A DNA stretch of 64,000 nucleotides from the NCBI RefSeq assembly GCF_003858395.1, contig NZ_QWEV01000005.1, positions 1,984,001-2,048,000 of the forward strand, in the 5' to 3' direction. Source of the DNA: Acidipila sp. EB88. Its GTDB lineage: Bacteria > Acidobacteriota > Terriglobia > Terriglobales > Acidobacteriaceae. Position 1 is the first letter of the stretch, and each line of letters begins with the position of its first letter. This document shows, piece by piece, positions 17,284 through 25,963 of this stretch. The notes beneath the pieces were generated by a model. It did no database searches and was not told the origin of the DNA. It was given only the letters and a program-made list of their open reading frames with translations. A program made the position numbers and the translations under genes.

Positions 17284-17904
17284 CTAGTTGGCGACTGGCT
17301 CGGCTGTTTCGGGCTGCTTCGCGGGAGCCGGCATCGCCGCTGCTGCCTTCTTGGCCGCTGCTTCCTTTTCCGCCTGAACCTTCTTGCCAGGCGCCAGGAT
17401 GGCGTGCAGAGTGGTGCCTTCCATGCGCGGCATGAACTCCACCGTGCCGGTGTCGCCGATGTCGGTGATCAGGCGGTGGATGATGTTATATCCAAGATCA
17501 CGATGAGCCATCTGCCGACCACGGAAGCGCAGGCTGGCCTTGACCTTGTCGCCTTCACTCAGAAAGCGGACCGCCTGGTTCTTCTTGGTCTGGTAATCGT
17601 GCTCGTCCACCGTGACCGAGAACTTTACTTCCTTGATGACGATGATCTTCTGCTTCTTGCGTGCCGCGCGGTCGCTCTTGTCCTTCTCGTACAGGAACTT
17701 GCCGTAATCCTGGATGCGGCACACGGGCGGAACCGCGCTCGGCGATACTTCGACCAGGTCAAGGCCGCGTTCGCGCGCAAGCTTGAGCGCTTCGAAGGGA
17801 ACAAGAATCCCGAGCTGCTCGCCGTTTTCGTCGATCACGCGCACTTCGCGCGCACGGATCTTGTCGTTGATCCGAATGAACTGCTTGGCCGAACGTTTAT
17901 CGAT
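17284..17904 (-). CDS. infC: Translation initiation factor IF-3, AUC start
   Basis: A 206-residue IF-3. N-terminal domain begins RINDKIRAREVRVIDENGEQLG, then the helical linker (KDKSDRAARKKQKI) and the C-terminal domain (VKASLRFRGRQMAHRDLG, MPRMEGTTLHAIL), followed by an Ala/Pro-rich tail of about 30 residues. The frame opens upstream with an ATG at 17943, but a GGAGG at 17910-17914 sits five bases before an ATC codon at 17904, and a TGGTATGAT box ends just upstream of that ATG, so transcription should begin near 17939. IF-3 genes typically use AUU/AUC/AUA so that IF-3 limits its own synthesis. Confidence 0.9.
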   Translation of the reverse strand: MDKRSAKQFIRINDKIRAREVRVIDENGEQLGILVPFEALKLARERGLDLVEVSPSAVPPVCRIQDYGKFLYEKDKSDRAARKKQKIIVIKEVKFSVTVDEHDYQTKKNQAVRFLSEGDKVKASLRFRGRQMAHRDLGYNIIHRLITDIGDTGTVEFMPRMEGTTLHAILAPGKKVQAEKEAAAKKAAAAMPAPAKQPETAEPVAN

Positions 17905-17909
17905 GACTG

Positions 17910-17914
17910 CCTCC
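17910..17914 (-). promoter_or_regulatory. Shine-Dalgarno that fixes the ATC start of infC
   Basis: GGAGG on the minus strand, five bases before ATC (17904-17902). No comparable site precedes the ATG at 17943. Confidence 0.65.
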
Positions 17915-17945
17915 GGTTGGATACGGGACGTACTGCCCCGCATCC

Positions 17946-17954
17946 ATCATACCA
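17946..17954 (-). promoter_or_regulatory. Extended -10 promoter of the infC cluster
   Basis: TGG-TATGAT on the minus strand in the 81-base gap between mtaB and the infC ATC start. A start site near 17939 leaves a leader of about 35 bases holding the GGAGG. Confidence 0.5.
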
Positions 17955-17985
17955 TTCAGTTCCAAGATGCTGATCCCCAACTGGT

Positions 17986-19569
17986 TCAGTCCTGCCCGAC
18001 CCGCAGCTCGCCTCGTCCCGCTTCGACGTGCTGCACTCCATGCATCGCGCCATCCTTTATAGATACGATCCGTACCTCGATGCGTTGACCAGCCACCGCC
18101 GGCCCCGGCAGGGTCACCGGGATGAAGTTATCCGTTAGCGCCGTGCCGCCCTCCAGCCTGACTGCAGTACGCACCTGCCCCACAAACCGCCCAGCGAATC
18201 GCTGCCGGGCCGCGGCCGCCCAATCCTCAAGCGCCTTCATCCTTTGCCGTACCCGGGCAGACTCGACCGGCATCGCACGGTGCCAGGTCTCCGCCTCCGT
18301 GTTGGGGCGGGGTGAAAAAGGGAACAGGTGCAGATACGTAAACGGCTGTGCCGCGATAAACGCCCGACTCTCCTCGAACAGCGCGTCGGTCTCCCCGGGA
18401 AAACCCACCATCACATCCGCGCCGATCGCGGCATCCGGCAGCAGCGCGCGGAGCTGCTGGACCTTTTCCGCGTAATGCCAGGGCCGGTAGCGTCGGTGCA
18501 TGCGGCGCAGCACCGTGTCCGCGCCCGACTGCAGCGGAAGATGTGCATGGGGAGCCAGCCGCGCATGGCTTCCTCCACCTGACTGCCCATAGCGTGCATA
18601 CAGCGCCAGCAGCTCGCTGCCCCAGTCCATCGGCTCCACCGATGAGATGCGCAGACTCGGCAGCGCCGTCTCCTCCAGCAGTGCCCGCACCAGCTCCGGC
18701 AGGCTGCGGCGCTTCTCGAGGTCGCGTCCCCACCGCCCCAGGTTGATGCCCGAAAGCACCAGCTCCTGCCCGCCCTGTTCGGCAAACCGGCGTGTGGCCG
18801 CGAGCGCCTCCTCGAGCGTCACCGACCGGCTGGGGCCCCGCGTCTCCGGGATCACGCAAAACGAGCACCGGTTGCCGCAGCCATCCTGCACCTTCAGCAC
18901 AGGTCGCGAGCGAAACGCCCCGGCCTGGGCAACGATCAGCGGCAACTCCGGGCCGGGCGCCCGCTCGGCCGAGACAGCGCGCATGACAAATGGCGCATGC
19001 ACTGGCTGCAGCAGGCGCTCCACCGGCACGAACCCGTTCGAGCCGCGGGCAACTTCGTCCGGCTCCCGCTCGTCGCTCCCCGGCACTTCCAGCCCCGGCA
19101 GGGTGCTCGCGGTTATCCCGACCGATGGACCTATATATGGTTTTGCATCGGCTAGCGGGTGACTTCGGTCATCGACGGGATTTATCTTTCGGCCAGACCG
19201 TTCCAGGGTGAGATCGGCATCTGCTCGTCCTAGCGCCGCAAGCGCCACTGTCGCCACCTCGCCCTTGTGGCTGTTTCCCACTACCGCAAACACGCCTGGC
19301 AGAGCCGCCAGTTCTCCGGGCGCGCGTTGGGCGTAGCACCCTGTGACCACGATCCGAGTCGCGGCATTTTCCCGCTGCACCCTGCGAATCAGCGCGCGGG
19401 CATTGCGTTCGCCCTCGGCCGTGACCGAGCAGGTGTTGATCACCACCACCCCCGCGGTGTCGCGCGAGGAGGCCGCCGCGGCTCCCGCCTGCTCCAGCAG
19501 GGTGGCGATCGCGTCTCCATCGGCCGCGTTGGCGCGGCACCCAAAGTTGTGAATGGCGTAGCCGCCCAT
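17986..19569 (-). CDS. mtaB: tRNA t6A37 methylthiotransferase MtaB-like
   Basis: A 527-residue radical-SAM methylthiotransferase. N-terminal MTTase domain with its three iron-sulphur Cys in FGCRAN (12), NTCSVT (about 45) and TGCYAQ (about 78); the radical-SAM cluster CxxxCxxC in GCGNRCSFCVIPETRGPSRS (about 231-238); C-terminal TRAM domain. YAIHNFGCRAN identifies the MtaB rather than MiaB or RimO branch; MtaB turns t6A into ms2t6A in tRNAs reading ANN codons. About 90 extra residues, low in complexity, lie between the MTTase and radical-SAM domains. The ATG at 19569 follows a TACACT box by six bases with no Shine-Dalgarno. Confidence 0.93.
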   Translation of the reverse strand: MGGYAIHNFGCRANAADGDAIATLLEQAGAAAASSRDTAGVVVINTCSVTAEGERNARALIRRVQRENAATRIVVTGCYAQRAPGELAALPGVFAVVGNSHKGEVATVALAALGRADADLTLERSGRKINPVDDRSHPLADAKPYIGPSVGITASTLPGLEVPGSDEREPDEVARGSNGFVPVERLLQPVHAPFVMRAVSAERAPGPELPLIVAQAGAFRSRPVLKVQDGCGNRCSFCVIPETRGPSRSVTLEEALAATRRFAEQGGQELVLSGINLGRWGRDLEKRRSLPELVRALLEETALPSLRISSVEPMDWGSELLALYARYGQSGGGSHARLAPHAHLPLQSGADTVLRRMHRRYRPWHYAEKVQQLRALLPDAAIGADVMVGFPGETDALFEESRAFIAAQPFTYLHLFPFSPRPNTEAETWHRAMPVESARVRQRMKALEDWAAAARQRFAGRFVGQVRTAVRLEGGTALTDNFIPVTLPGPAVAGQRIEVRIVSIKDGAMHGVQHVEAGRGELRVGQD

Positions 19570-19575
19570 GTCCCG

Positions 19576-19581
19576 AGTGTA
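19576..19581 (-). promoter_or_regulatory. Predicted -10 box of mtaB, leaderless arrangement
   Basis: TACACT on the minus strand, six bases before the mtaB ATG. Confidence 0.45.
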
Positions 19582-19624
19582 CGTTCCACGGCATGGTCGC
19601 CACGCCGGATCCCGCGAGAGTGCC

Positions 19625-19633
19625 TGCTAAACT
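19625..19633 (+). promoter_or_regulatory. Extended -10 promoter of the response regulator gene
   Basis: TGC-TAAACT, identical to the box before hisS. The expected start near 19640 leaves about 30 bases of leader before the ATG at 19671. Confidence 0.45.
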
Positions 19634-19670
19634 CATGGATGCTGTGACATGCCGCGAAACGGATAAACCT

Positions 19671-20183
19671 ATGAAGACAAAGACCAAGCGCCGCATACTG
19701 CTTGTGGACGATGAGTTGACCATCCTCCTGACCCTGAAGGCCGTGCTCGAAATCAGCGGCTTCGACGTGGAGACCGCGGCCTCGGCCCGGGAAGGCCGCT
19801 CCAAGATCCGCGCCCACACCTACGACATGGTCATCACCGACATGCGCATGGAAAGTGACGTAGCCGGCCTGGAAGTAGTGCAGGCCGCCAAGAAGGCGCC
19901 TTACCAGCCCGCTGTCGCCATGCTCACGGCCTTTCCGCTGCCCGGCTCGGAGTGGGAAGAAGAAGGCGCCGACAAGATGCTGGTCAAACCCATGAACACC
20001 CACGATCTGCTTACCCAGCTCGAAGCGCTGCTCGCCAGCCATGAAGCGAAGAAGGCCAAGGCCGCCAACGCGACAATGAGCGGAGCAGAGAATGGTCTGG
20101 AAGGTGTCGCTGAACATGGTGCAGGGCGCATCGCGGACACTGCGGTATCCCGTCCAGCTAAAGGTGCTCCGAGCCGGGACTAG
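19671..20183 (+). CDS. Single-domain response regulator
   Basis: A 170-residue CheY-like receiver. It has the acidic pair in ILLVDDE, the phospho-acceptor Asp in MVITDMRM (about residue 55), Thr in MLTAF and Lys in MLVKPMN, so it should accept phosphate. After about residue 125 comes an Ala/Lys-rich tail without a known output domain, so signalling is probably by protein contact. No sensor kinase is next to it. Start ATG at 19671 is directly before the receiver; an ATG at 19635 is possible. Confidence 0.88.
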   Translation: MKTKTKRRILLVDDELTILLTLKAVLEISGFDVETAASAREGRSKIRAHTYDMVITDMRMESDVAGLEVVQAAKKAPYQPAVAMLTAFPLPGSEWEEEGADKMLVKPMNTHDLLTQLEALLASHEAKKAKAANATMSGAENGLEGVAEHGAGRIADTAVSRPAKGAPSRD

Positions 20184-20435
20184 TTGGCTCTTTGCGCTTG
20201 GCGCATTCGAAGCTGCTTGGTCTTCTGCTATGAATATTTGTATTTATCTTATTGCGCATATATTGCTGGATGCAGGTACACGGAGCCCAAAGTAGCCTGG
20301 GCCGCCACATCAACAGTAATGCGGCAGTATCTCTCGAAATCGAGTTTGGCCAGTAAATTGCAGCAACTCTCCGCATATCAGGCTCACCTCCCTGAGCAAG
20401 CCCAATCAGGCTCAGGGTGGCCTTCCCGGAGACAC
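20184..20435 (+). promoter_or_regulatory. AT-rich upstream region of the TonB receptor-like gene
   Basis: No convincing gene. Bases 20221-20265 are clearly richer in A and T than their surroundings and hold promoter-like boxes (TTGTAT at 20238, TATATT at 20259, spacing 15, so imperfect). At 20387-20420 an 11-base arm CCTCCCTGAGC pairs with GCTCAGGGTGG with one mismatch, just before the Shine-Dalgarno, and might affect translation. Confidence 0.35.
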
Positions 20436-23400
20436 ATGCCAAGCAACCCGCTTCGTATCCCCACTAAGACTTTGTTGGTAAGCGCTGGCCTGCTGCTTGC
20501 AGCCACCGCTCCACTGCCATCCTTCTTTCCCGCGTATGGCCAAGGCATCACGACTGGAACAATCAGCGGCGCGGTCACTGATTCGTCTGGTGCTGTCGTG
20601 CCAGGAGCTCGCGTTACGGCAGTTGCCGCTGCAACGGGCATCAAGCTGGAAACGATCTCTAAGGGAGATGGCGATTTCACGTTTACCAACGTGCCGGTCG
20701 GTGTGTATGCGATCACGATCTCCGCGTCGGGCTTCAGTGACTTCACCGCGCAGAATGCCGCAATTACCTCGGGCAACACCCTCAACCTTGGCAAGGCCAC
20801 TCTCACCACAGGCGGCTCGACTCAGGAAGTTACGGTAAGCGCAGCGACTGCCTTGATGGATACGACCCAGGCTCAAGTCTCGAGCACGTTTTCAACGCAG
20901 CAGCTTGAAAACCTCCCGCTTAACAATGGCTTCGATCGTGTCGCCCTGCTAATCCCCGGCGTTGTACAGACACACGACAACAGCTTCTCGAACAACAATG
21001 GCGCGAGCTTCTCGGCGAACGGTCAGCGTGGTCGATCCAACAATTTCGAACTTGATGGCCAGGCAAACAACGACAATTCCGTCGGCGGCCCGCAACTATT
21101 TTTCGGCAATCAAGACGCGATCCAGGAAATTCAGGTCATCAGCAACAGCTTCAGCGCGCAGTACGGGCGCAACATGGGCACGGTCGTCAACTACATCACC
21201 AAGGCCGGTTCGAACGCATTTCATGGATCAGCTTTCGAGTTTTACCAGGGTTCATTCGGGCAGTCGCTCGAGAATAGTCAAAAGAACCCCCTGTTGGGTT
21301 ATTGCACCCCTGGGCAGAATGCAGCGACGGATGGCTGCGCCCCGGTAGTTCTCCCGCGCGACGTAGAGAACAAATTTGGGGGCACCATCGGCGGCCCGAT
21401 CCTGAAGGACCGGCTCTTTTTCTTCGGAAGTGCCTACTTCGATCGCAATCACTTCGGCGGTGGAAACTCTGTCAGCGGTACAGACCTGACACCGAATCCT
21501 GCCGGTCTGGCTGCTTTGAGCGCGGCCTTCCCGAACAACCCCGGTGTAGCGGCGCTTACGAGCGCGGGGCCGTACGCAGTCACAACAGGCAATCCAACAG
21601 CCTATGGGCCCGTCGTTAATGAAACTGTGACGTTGAACGGCACGTCCGCCTTGATCCCGTTCCAGGCCGTCGAGCGCAGTGTTGCTTCATCGACGAATGA
21701 TGAGGAGGTCCTTGGCAGGCTCGACTGGCAACCTACCAGCAAGGATCATCTTTACCTTCGCTACTTCTACCAGGACGATCCATCAATCACTGATGGCACC
21801 GCAGCGCAGATTGCTGCGGGTTCCTGGTACAACGTGCCAGACACGGCGCACTCGATCGGTGCTGACTGGACTCATGTTTTCTCGCCGAACTGGTCTGATC
21901 AGATCCGGTACAGCTTTCAGCAGACCAGCCTTACCTTCCAGAGCGGCGCGCTCTCTAATTGCACCATCAATACGCCCGGCGACTGTACTTCTTCCATCGC
22001 TATCCAAGGCAATCTGGGAGATGGCTCCTACAGCAATCTGACACTCGGCTACGCGGATAACATCCCGCAGGGACGCGTAGTGAAGGTCAACCAGGTGCAG
22101 GACAATGCGACCTGGACAGCCGGCAAGCACACTATCCTGTTTGGCGGTGAGTTCGATAAGCAGAACTCTCCGAATGGCTTTCTGCCGAATTACAACGGTA
22201 CCTACACCTACGGCAACTTTGGCGACGTGATCAACGGCACCTCGACGCTGAACATCACGAACGGCAGCTACACCATTCCTTTCCAGGAGAGCGACTACGC
22301 TCTTTATTTTCAGGATGACTACAAGGCGACGCCAAGCCTGACGCTCAACATGGGTCTTCGTTGGGAGTACTTTGGCCAGGCTGGAAACCTTCTGCACAGC
22401 GAGACGGTGGCCCGGGAATCGAACCCAGCGACAGCTTTATGGGATCAGACGCTGCCGTTATCTGAGCGCACGTTCCCGTCCACAGAATCGAACTACAAGA
22501 ACTTCGAACCGCGTGTCGGCTTCGCCTACAACCCTGACTTCAATCGCCACCTCGTGATTCACGGGGGGTTCGCTATCAACTTCGATCCTGCGTTCTACAA
22601 CATGTTCATCGACGCAGCGGAGGAAGCTCCTGTAGCGGATGCGGGCACCATCAATTGCAATGGCACGACGGTTGTCTGTCAGTCTCCTTCCGGAGCACTC
22701 GGCTCGGCGACACGAGCGCTCGCATTGCCGCTTTTCCCGACCGGCGCCAACCCGAACCAGCGCAACCAGACATTTTTCCCGAAGGACTTCAAGAATCCTT
22801 ACGCCGAAAACTTCAACCTGGGCGTGAACTATCAAGTTGGCCGCAACGCAATGGTCTCGGCTCTCTATGTCGGCAACCATTCGATTGACCAGTTTCAGGC
22901 TCTGAACGCCAATCCCAACCTTCTGGCGACCGCACAGGCTTTCCCAAATACGATTGCTCCTTCCGTGTTCTGCCAGGACACCACGGCGGTTGGGATTGGG
23001 CGCCCAAATTGCAATCAGACTACTGTGCGTGAGTTCGCCAACACCGCGTTCTCTATCTACAACGGGCTGCAACTGCAGGCAAAGCTCCAGGACTTCCACG
23101 GTTTCAGCGGATTCGCGAACTACACCTACAGCCGTACCATCGACAACACCTCGGATGTGTTCAGCACCTTTGGTGGTGGCAACAGTGAAACCTACGCTCC
23201 GAACCCCTTTTCGACAGATATCCCGGAACGCGGCGAGAGCGGCGTCTCTGTGCCTCATGTGTTCTCTGCCGCTGGGACATATGTCCTGCCGTTCTACAAA
23301 CAGAACGTCAACTCCCTGGCCGGCAGGGTATTCGGTGGATATGAGTTGAACGGTATCTACGAGTTTGATTCCGGCCAGCCTGCCACCCCGTACCAGCTTT

Positions 23401-23921
23401 ATTTCAACCAGAACACCGACGAGACGAGCTATTGCGACAGCGGCTTCCAGGCGGCTTTCTCAAGCTCGATTGATTCCTGCCGCCCGTTGGTTTCAAACCC
23501 GAGTGCGCCAGTCGGCACGGTAGGCTACTACCTTTCGCCGGCGAATGCACCCTCTGTCGGACTGCCGGTCGGCTGGTACAACTACATCACCGGTGCACCC
23601 ATCTCCGGCCCGCAGGCGGTTCGCTGGCTGCACAACGACCAGTCGGACATTGCAGCCATTGGTTCCACAAACCCCTTCGCCGGTGTTAGCCGCAGCACCT
23701 TGCGAGCTACACACTTCAGCGATCTTGATGTGAGCCTCTTCAAGACCACACCCATTCGTGAGAATGTTTCGCTTCAGCTGCAGTTCACGGCCCTGAACGT
23801 CCTGAACCAGCAGTTCTACGGCACGCCGGATCCCGAGATTGAAGATCCTTCCTTCCAGCAGACGTACTACAACACTGGTACCAACCGTACTCTGCAGTTC
23901 GGTGGCAAGATCATCTTCTAA
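20436..23921 (+). CDS. TonB-dependent receptor-like outer-membrane protein with carboxypeptidase regulatory domain
   Basis: A 1161-residue protein of the Oar-like group. In order: signal peptide (about 1-36, ending AYGQG), carboxypeptidase-regulatory beta-sandwich (GTISGAVTDSSGAVVPGARV... FTNVPVGVYAITI, about 40-125), TonB plug-like region (ENLPLNNGFDRVALLIPGV, NGQRGRSNNFELDGQANNDNS), and a long beta barrel that ends LQFGGKIIF, an aromatic C-terminus suited to BAM. Such proteins are very numerous in Acidobacteria and are thought to take up plant or microbial polymers; the ligand here is unknown. Start ATG at 20436 follows GGAG; upstream in-frame sequence to 20184 looks untranslated. Followed by a terminator. 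Confidence 0.92.
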   Translation: MPSNPLRIPTKTLLVSAGLLLAATAPLPSFFPAYGQGITTGTISGAVTDSSGAVVPGARVTAVAAATGIKLETISKGDGDFTFTNVPVGVYAITISASGFSDFTAQNAAITSGNTLNLGKATLTTGGSTQEVTVSAATALMDTTQAQVSSTFSTQQLENLPLNNGFDRVALLIPGVVQTHDNSFSNNNGASFSANGQRGRSNNFELDGQANNDNSVGGPQLFFGNQDAIQEIQVISNSFSAQYGRNMGTVVNYITKAGSNAFHGSAFEFYQGSFGQSLENSQKNPLLGYCTPGQNAATDGCAPVVLPRDVENKFGGTIGGPILKDRLFFFGSAYFDRNHFGGGNSVSGTDLTPNPAGLAALSAAFPNNPGVAALTSAGPYAVTTGNPTAYGPVVNETVTLNGTSALIPFQAVERSVASSTNDEEVLGRLDWQPTSKDHLYLRYFYQDDPSITDGTAAQIAAGSWYNVPDTAHSIGADWTHVFSPNWSDQIRYSFQQTSLTFQSGALSNCTINTPGDCTSSIAIQGNLGDGSYSNLTLGYADNIPQGRVVKVNQVQDNATWTAGKHTILFGGEFDKQNSPNGFLPNYNGTYTYGNFGDVINGTSTLNITNGSYTIPFQESDYALYFQDDYKATPSLTLNMGLRWEYFGQAGNLLHSETVARESNPATALWDQTLPLSERTFPSTESNYKNFEPRVGFAYNPDFNRHLVIHGGFAINFDPAFYNMFIDAAEEAPVADAGTINCNGTTVVCQSPSGALGSATRALALPLFPTGANPNQRNQTFFPKDFKNPYAENFNLGVNYQVGRNAMVSALYVGNHSIDQFQALNANPNLLATAQAFPNTIAPSVFCQDTTAVGIGRPNCNQTTVREFANTAFSIYNGLQLQAKLQDFHGFSGFANYTYSRTIDNTSDVFSTFGGGNSETYAPNPFSTDIPERGESGVSVPHVFSAAGTYVLPFYKQNVNSLAGRVFGGYELNGIYEFDSGQPATPYQLYFNQNTDETSYCDSGFQAAFSSSIDSCRPLVSNPSAPVGTVGYYLSPANAPSVGLPVGWYNYITGAPISGPQAVRWLHNDQSDIAAIGSTNPFAGVSRSTLRATHFSDLDVSLFKTTPIRENVSLQLQFTALNVLNQQFYGTPDPEIEDPSFQQTYYNTGTNRTLQFGGKIIF

Positions 23922-23938
23922 GAAGGTGTGGCCTGGAG

Positions 23939-23969
23939 AAAAGGGGGCGGCCTTGGCCGTCCCTTTTTG
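23939..23969 (+). terminator. Rho-independent terminator after the TonB receptor-like gene
   Basis: AAAAGGGGGCGGCC pairs with GGCCGTCCCTTTTT; the T run is part of the descending arm. Starts 18 bases after the stop. Confidence 0.75.
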
Positions 23970-24040
23970 CGTCTGCCATAGTCGCAAAGAGCAAGATGCA
24001 ATGCCAAGCGTCGGCCTTTCTGTTAAATGAGCTGGCGATC

Positions 24041-24049
24041 TGCTAAGCT
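24041..24049 (+). promoter_or_regulatory. Extended -10 promoter of the VWFA-related gene
   Basis: TGC-TAAGCT, about 28 bases before the ATG at 24078, leaving room for the Shine-Dalgarno AAGGTGG. Confidence 0.4.
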
Positions 24050-24077
24050 CGCTCTGCCCAGCTAAGGTGGGGCCAGA

Positions 24078-25346
24078 ATGATGTGCGGGGACTACCTCGG
24101 AGTTGCAGGAGTAACTGCCTGCATTGCATCTCTGTACACAGCGCTGCAGGCTTCTGCCCGCAGTTCCGGTAAAGGAAGCGCACCGGGAGCATCGTGCCTG
24201 CGTCAGAGATTCCGGCTCAGACAGGAACTGCTGATCCTGTTCGCGCTCGTCCCGCTGATGACTTCATTTGTACTCGCGGCACAAAGCAGCAATCCGCTTG
24301 GCTCGCAACCTGACCAGAACGCGTCCGCCACTAAACTCTCCGCTCCTGTACCTCCCCCACCGCCGGACGCGGTCTCGCTTCCCCTTACGCTCCATGCCTA
24401 TACCAACCTGATCGAACTCCCGGTTCTCGTGCTCAGCCGCGCACACAAAGCGCTACCGCCTATCGGGCCTGAGAAGTTTGGTGTTCGCCTTAACGGGAGT
24501 CCGATCATCCATCCGCGCTATGTGCGGCGCGAAGGCGCCGATCCCATCACACTCGGCATTTTTATCGACGTAGCACGAAACCGATCCAGCTTTCTCCACG
24601 GCCTGGACGAGGCGATCTCGGCCATCTATCCATTGCTGCAGCCTCAGGATCGTGTCGTCTTCTACGGCATGGGCTGCAAGCTCTGGCGGACCAGAGTCGT
24701 CTCGCCTGTACCTGATCCGCAAGCTCTTACGATCGCCCTGCGGAACGTCCTTGACCGGGCCGAGAGTGGTTCCGGCCTTCTTACACCCTGTGCACAACCG
24801 GTCCATCTGTGGGATGCCCTGGTCGTCGTTAGCCAGGAGATCACCGCTCCTCCGGGCCATCGTCCTGTACTGCTTGCACTTACCGATGGTTACGACAGTG
24901 GCAGCTCGGTGCGCTGGCCCGACCTCCGCCGGTACGCCAACTATCACAGTGTGACCCTCTTCGGGCTGGTCGATCAGCACACTGCGCTGCCTGGCGGCAG
25001 CGTCCATGAATCGAATTTTCCGCTCGGGCTTGAGGGCCTAGATGGGTTCTTCGGCAGCACTGTCATCCAATCCTACCTGCCTGTAGTCACCGAGCTTACG
25101 GGAGGCATGGTCCTTCGCTCCGGGGCGACACAGCTGCCTAAAACCATGGCTCGCTTTATAGACCTCCTGCGCGATCGCTACATTCTGTACTTCCCACGTG
25201 GCGCTGACTTTCCCATGGGCCCAGTGGCGATCGAGGTTTCTGACGGCCGAGCCGGCAGCTTTATCCGCCCTGCCGGTGCATCTGTCCCTCTCTCCGACCC
25301 AGCTGTGCTAAGCGATCCAACCACTGTGCCATCTGGCGGCCGGTGA
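24078..25346 (+). CDS. Secreted VWFA-related domain protein
   Basis: A 422-residue protein with a hydrophobic segment around residues 50-68 as signal or anchor, a proline-rich linker (VPPPPPDA) and then a von Willebrand A-like fold. Pieces seen: PITLGIFIDVARNRSSF (where the MIDAS normally reads DxSxS; here D-V-A-R-N, so metal binding is doubtful), LLALTDGYDSGS, and YILYFPRG near the end. The layout matches the VWFA-related domain proteins that are abundant in Acidobacteria and of unknown role. Start ATG at 24078 has AAGGTGG upstream. Confidence 0.78.
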   Translation: MMCGDYLGVAGVTACIASLYTALQASARSSGKGSAPGASCLRQRFRLRQELLILFALVPLMTSFVLAAQSSNPLGSQPDQNASATKLSAPVPPPPPDAVSLPLTLHAYTNLIELPVLVLSRAHKALPPIGPEKFGVRLNGSPIIHPRYVRREGADPITLGIFIDVARNRSSFLHGLDEAISAIYPLLQPQDRVVFYGMGCKLWRTRVVSPVPDPQALTIALRNVLDRAESGSGLLTPCAQPVHLWDALVVVSQEITAPPGHRPVLLALTDGYDSGSSVRWPDLRRYANYHSVTLFGLVDQHTALPGGSVHESNFPLGLEGLDGFFGSTVIQSYLPVVTELTGGMVLRSGATQLPKTMARFIDLLRDRYILYFPRGADFPMGPVAIEVSDGRAGSFIRPAGASVPLSDPAVLSDPTTVPSGGR

Positions 25347-25564
25347 TCCGCGAGGCAACAGTCGTTATCATTTCCCGCGCAACCAAGCGGGCACTATGTG
25401 TACAGCCGTAACAGCTTAGGAAAAAGGGCACACGACTCCTCTGAACTCAGAGAATTCTGGTCTCGGATCATGACCAGCGGAGTGCAGGCAGTGGTCAGCG
25501 AAGCCTAAGACGTCGACACTTCTGCTTTTTACTTCTGAAGTCAGGTCAGCTCCTGCCTCAAGGA
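25347..25564. other. Intergenic region, no feature seen
   Basis: Between the VWFA-related gene and the rpsU terminator. I find no gene, RNA or clear signal here. Confidence 0.4.
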
Positions 25565-25602
25565 CACAGCAAAGGCCCGGCTTGCGCCGGGCCTTTGCTG
25601 TG
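25565..25602. terminator. Hairpin downstream of rpsU
   Basis: A perfect 17-base stem CACAGCAAAGGCCCGGC/GCCGGGCCTTTGCTGTG with a TTGC loop, 10 bases past the rpsU stop. The VWFA gene converges from the other side, so it may serve both. Confidence 0.7.
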
Positions 25603-25612
25603 AACCAGGAAA

Positions 25613-25810
25613 CTAGTCCTGTTCTTTTCTTGCCTTCTTGCGGTTCCGCTTGCGCGCCAGCGCTTCTTTCACGCGGCGCTTCTCACCGGGTTTCAGGTAG
25701 AAGCTGTGACGCTTCACTTCCTTAATGATGTCCTCGGTCTGCACCTTGCGCTTAAAGCGACGAAGGGCATTTTCAAGCGGCTCGCCTTCCTGCACGCGAA
25801 CCTCTGCCAA
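25613..25810 (-). CDS. rpsU: 30S ribosomal protein S21, TTG start
   Basis: A 65-residue S21: AEVRVQEGEPLENALRRFKR, then KVQTEDIIKEVKRHSFYLKPGEKRRVKEA and a very basic tail. S21 helps start-site base pairing of 16S rRNA with mRNA. The only suitable start is a TTG at 25810, with GGGGTG seven bases upstream. The frame stays open for a further 380 codons antisense to pheS, but that extension is only a shadow of pheS. A TTGTTG-16-TATACT promoter lies 71 bases upstream. Confidence 0.93.
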   Translation of the reverse strand: MAEVRVQEGEPLENALRRFKRKVQTEDIIKEVKRHSFYLKPGEKRRVKEALARKRNRKKARKEQD

Positions 25811-25880
25811 ATCAATACACCCCAATTCCTGCCTGACAGGCCCACCCGGTGCGTGGATCGCACGTTGACCAGGTCTTCCA

Positions 25881-25908
25881 AGTATACCCGACACTTCGGC
25901 GGCAACAA
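25881..25908 (-). promoter_or_regulatory. Promoter of rpsU
   Basis: On the minus strand TTGTTG (25908-25903), a 16-base spacer and TATACT (25886-25881). The expected start near 25874 gives a leader of about 63 bases. Confidence 0.6.
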
Positions 25909-25950
25909 GGCCTCGCTGCGTCCACCCTCTGTCGGGCCGCCGTTGTGCGC

Positions 25951-25956
25951 TATTCT
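25951..25956 (+). promoter_or_regulatory. Predicted -10 box of pheS, leaderless arrangement
   Basis: TATTCT, seven bases before the pheS ATG at 25964, with no Shine-Dalgarno between. Confidence 0.4.
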
Positions 25957-25963
25957 GGCCTGT

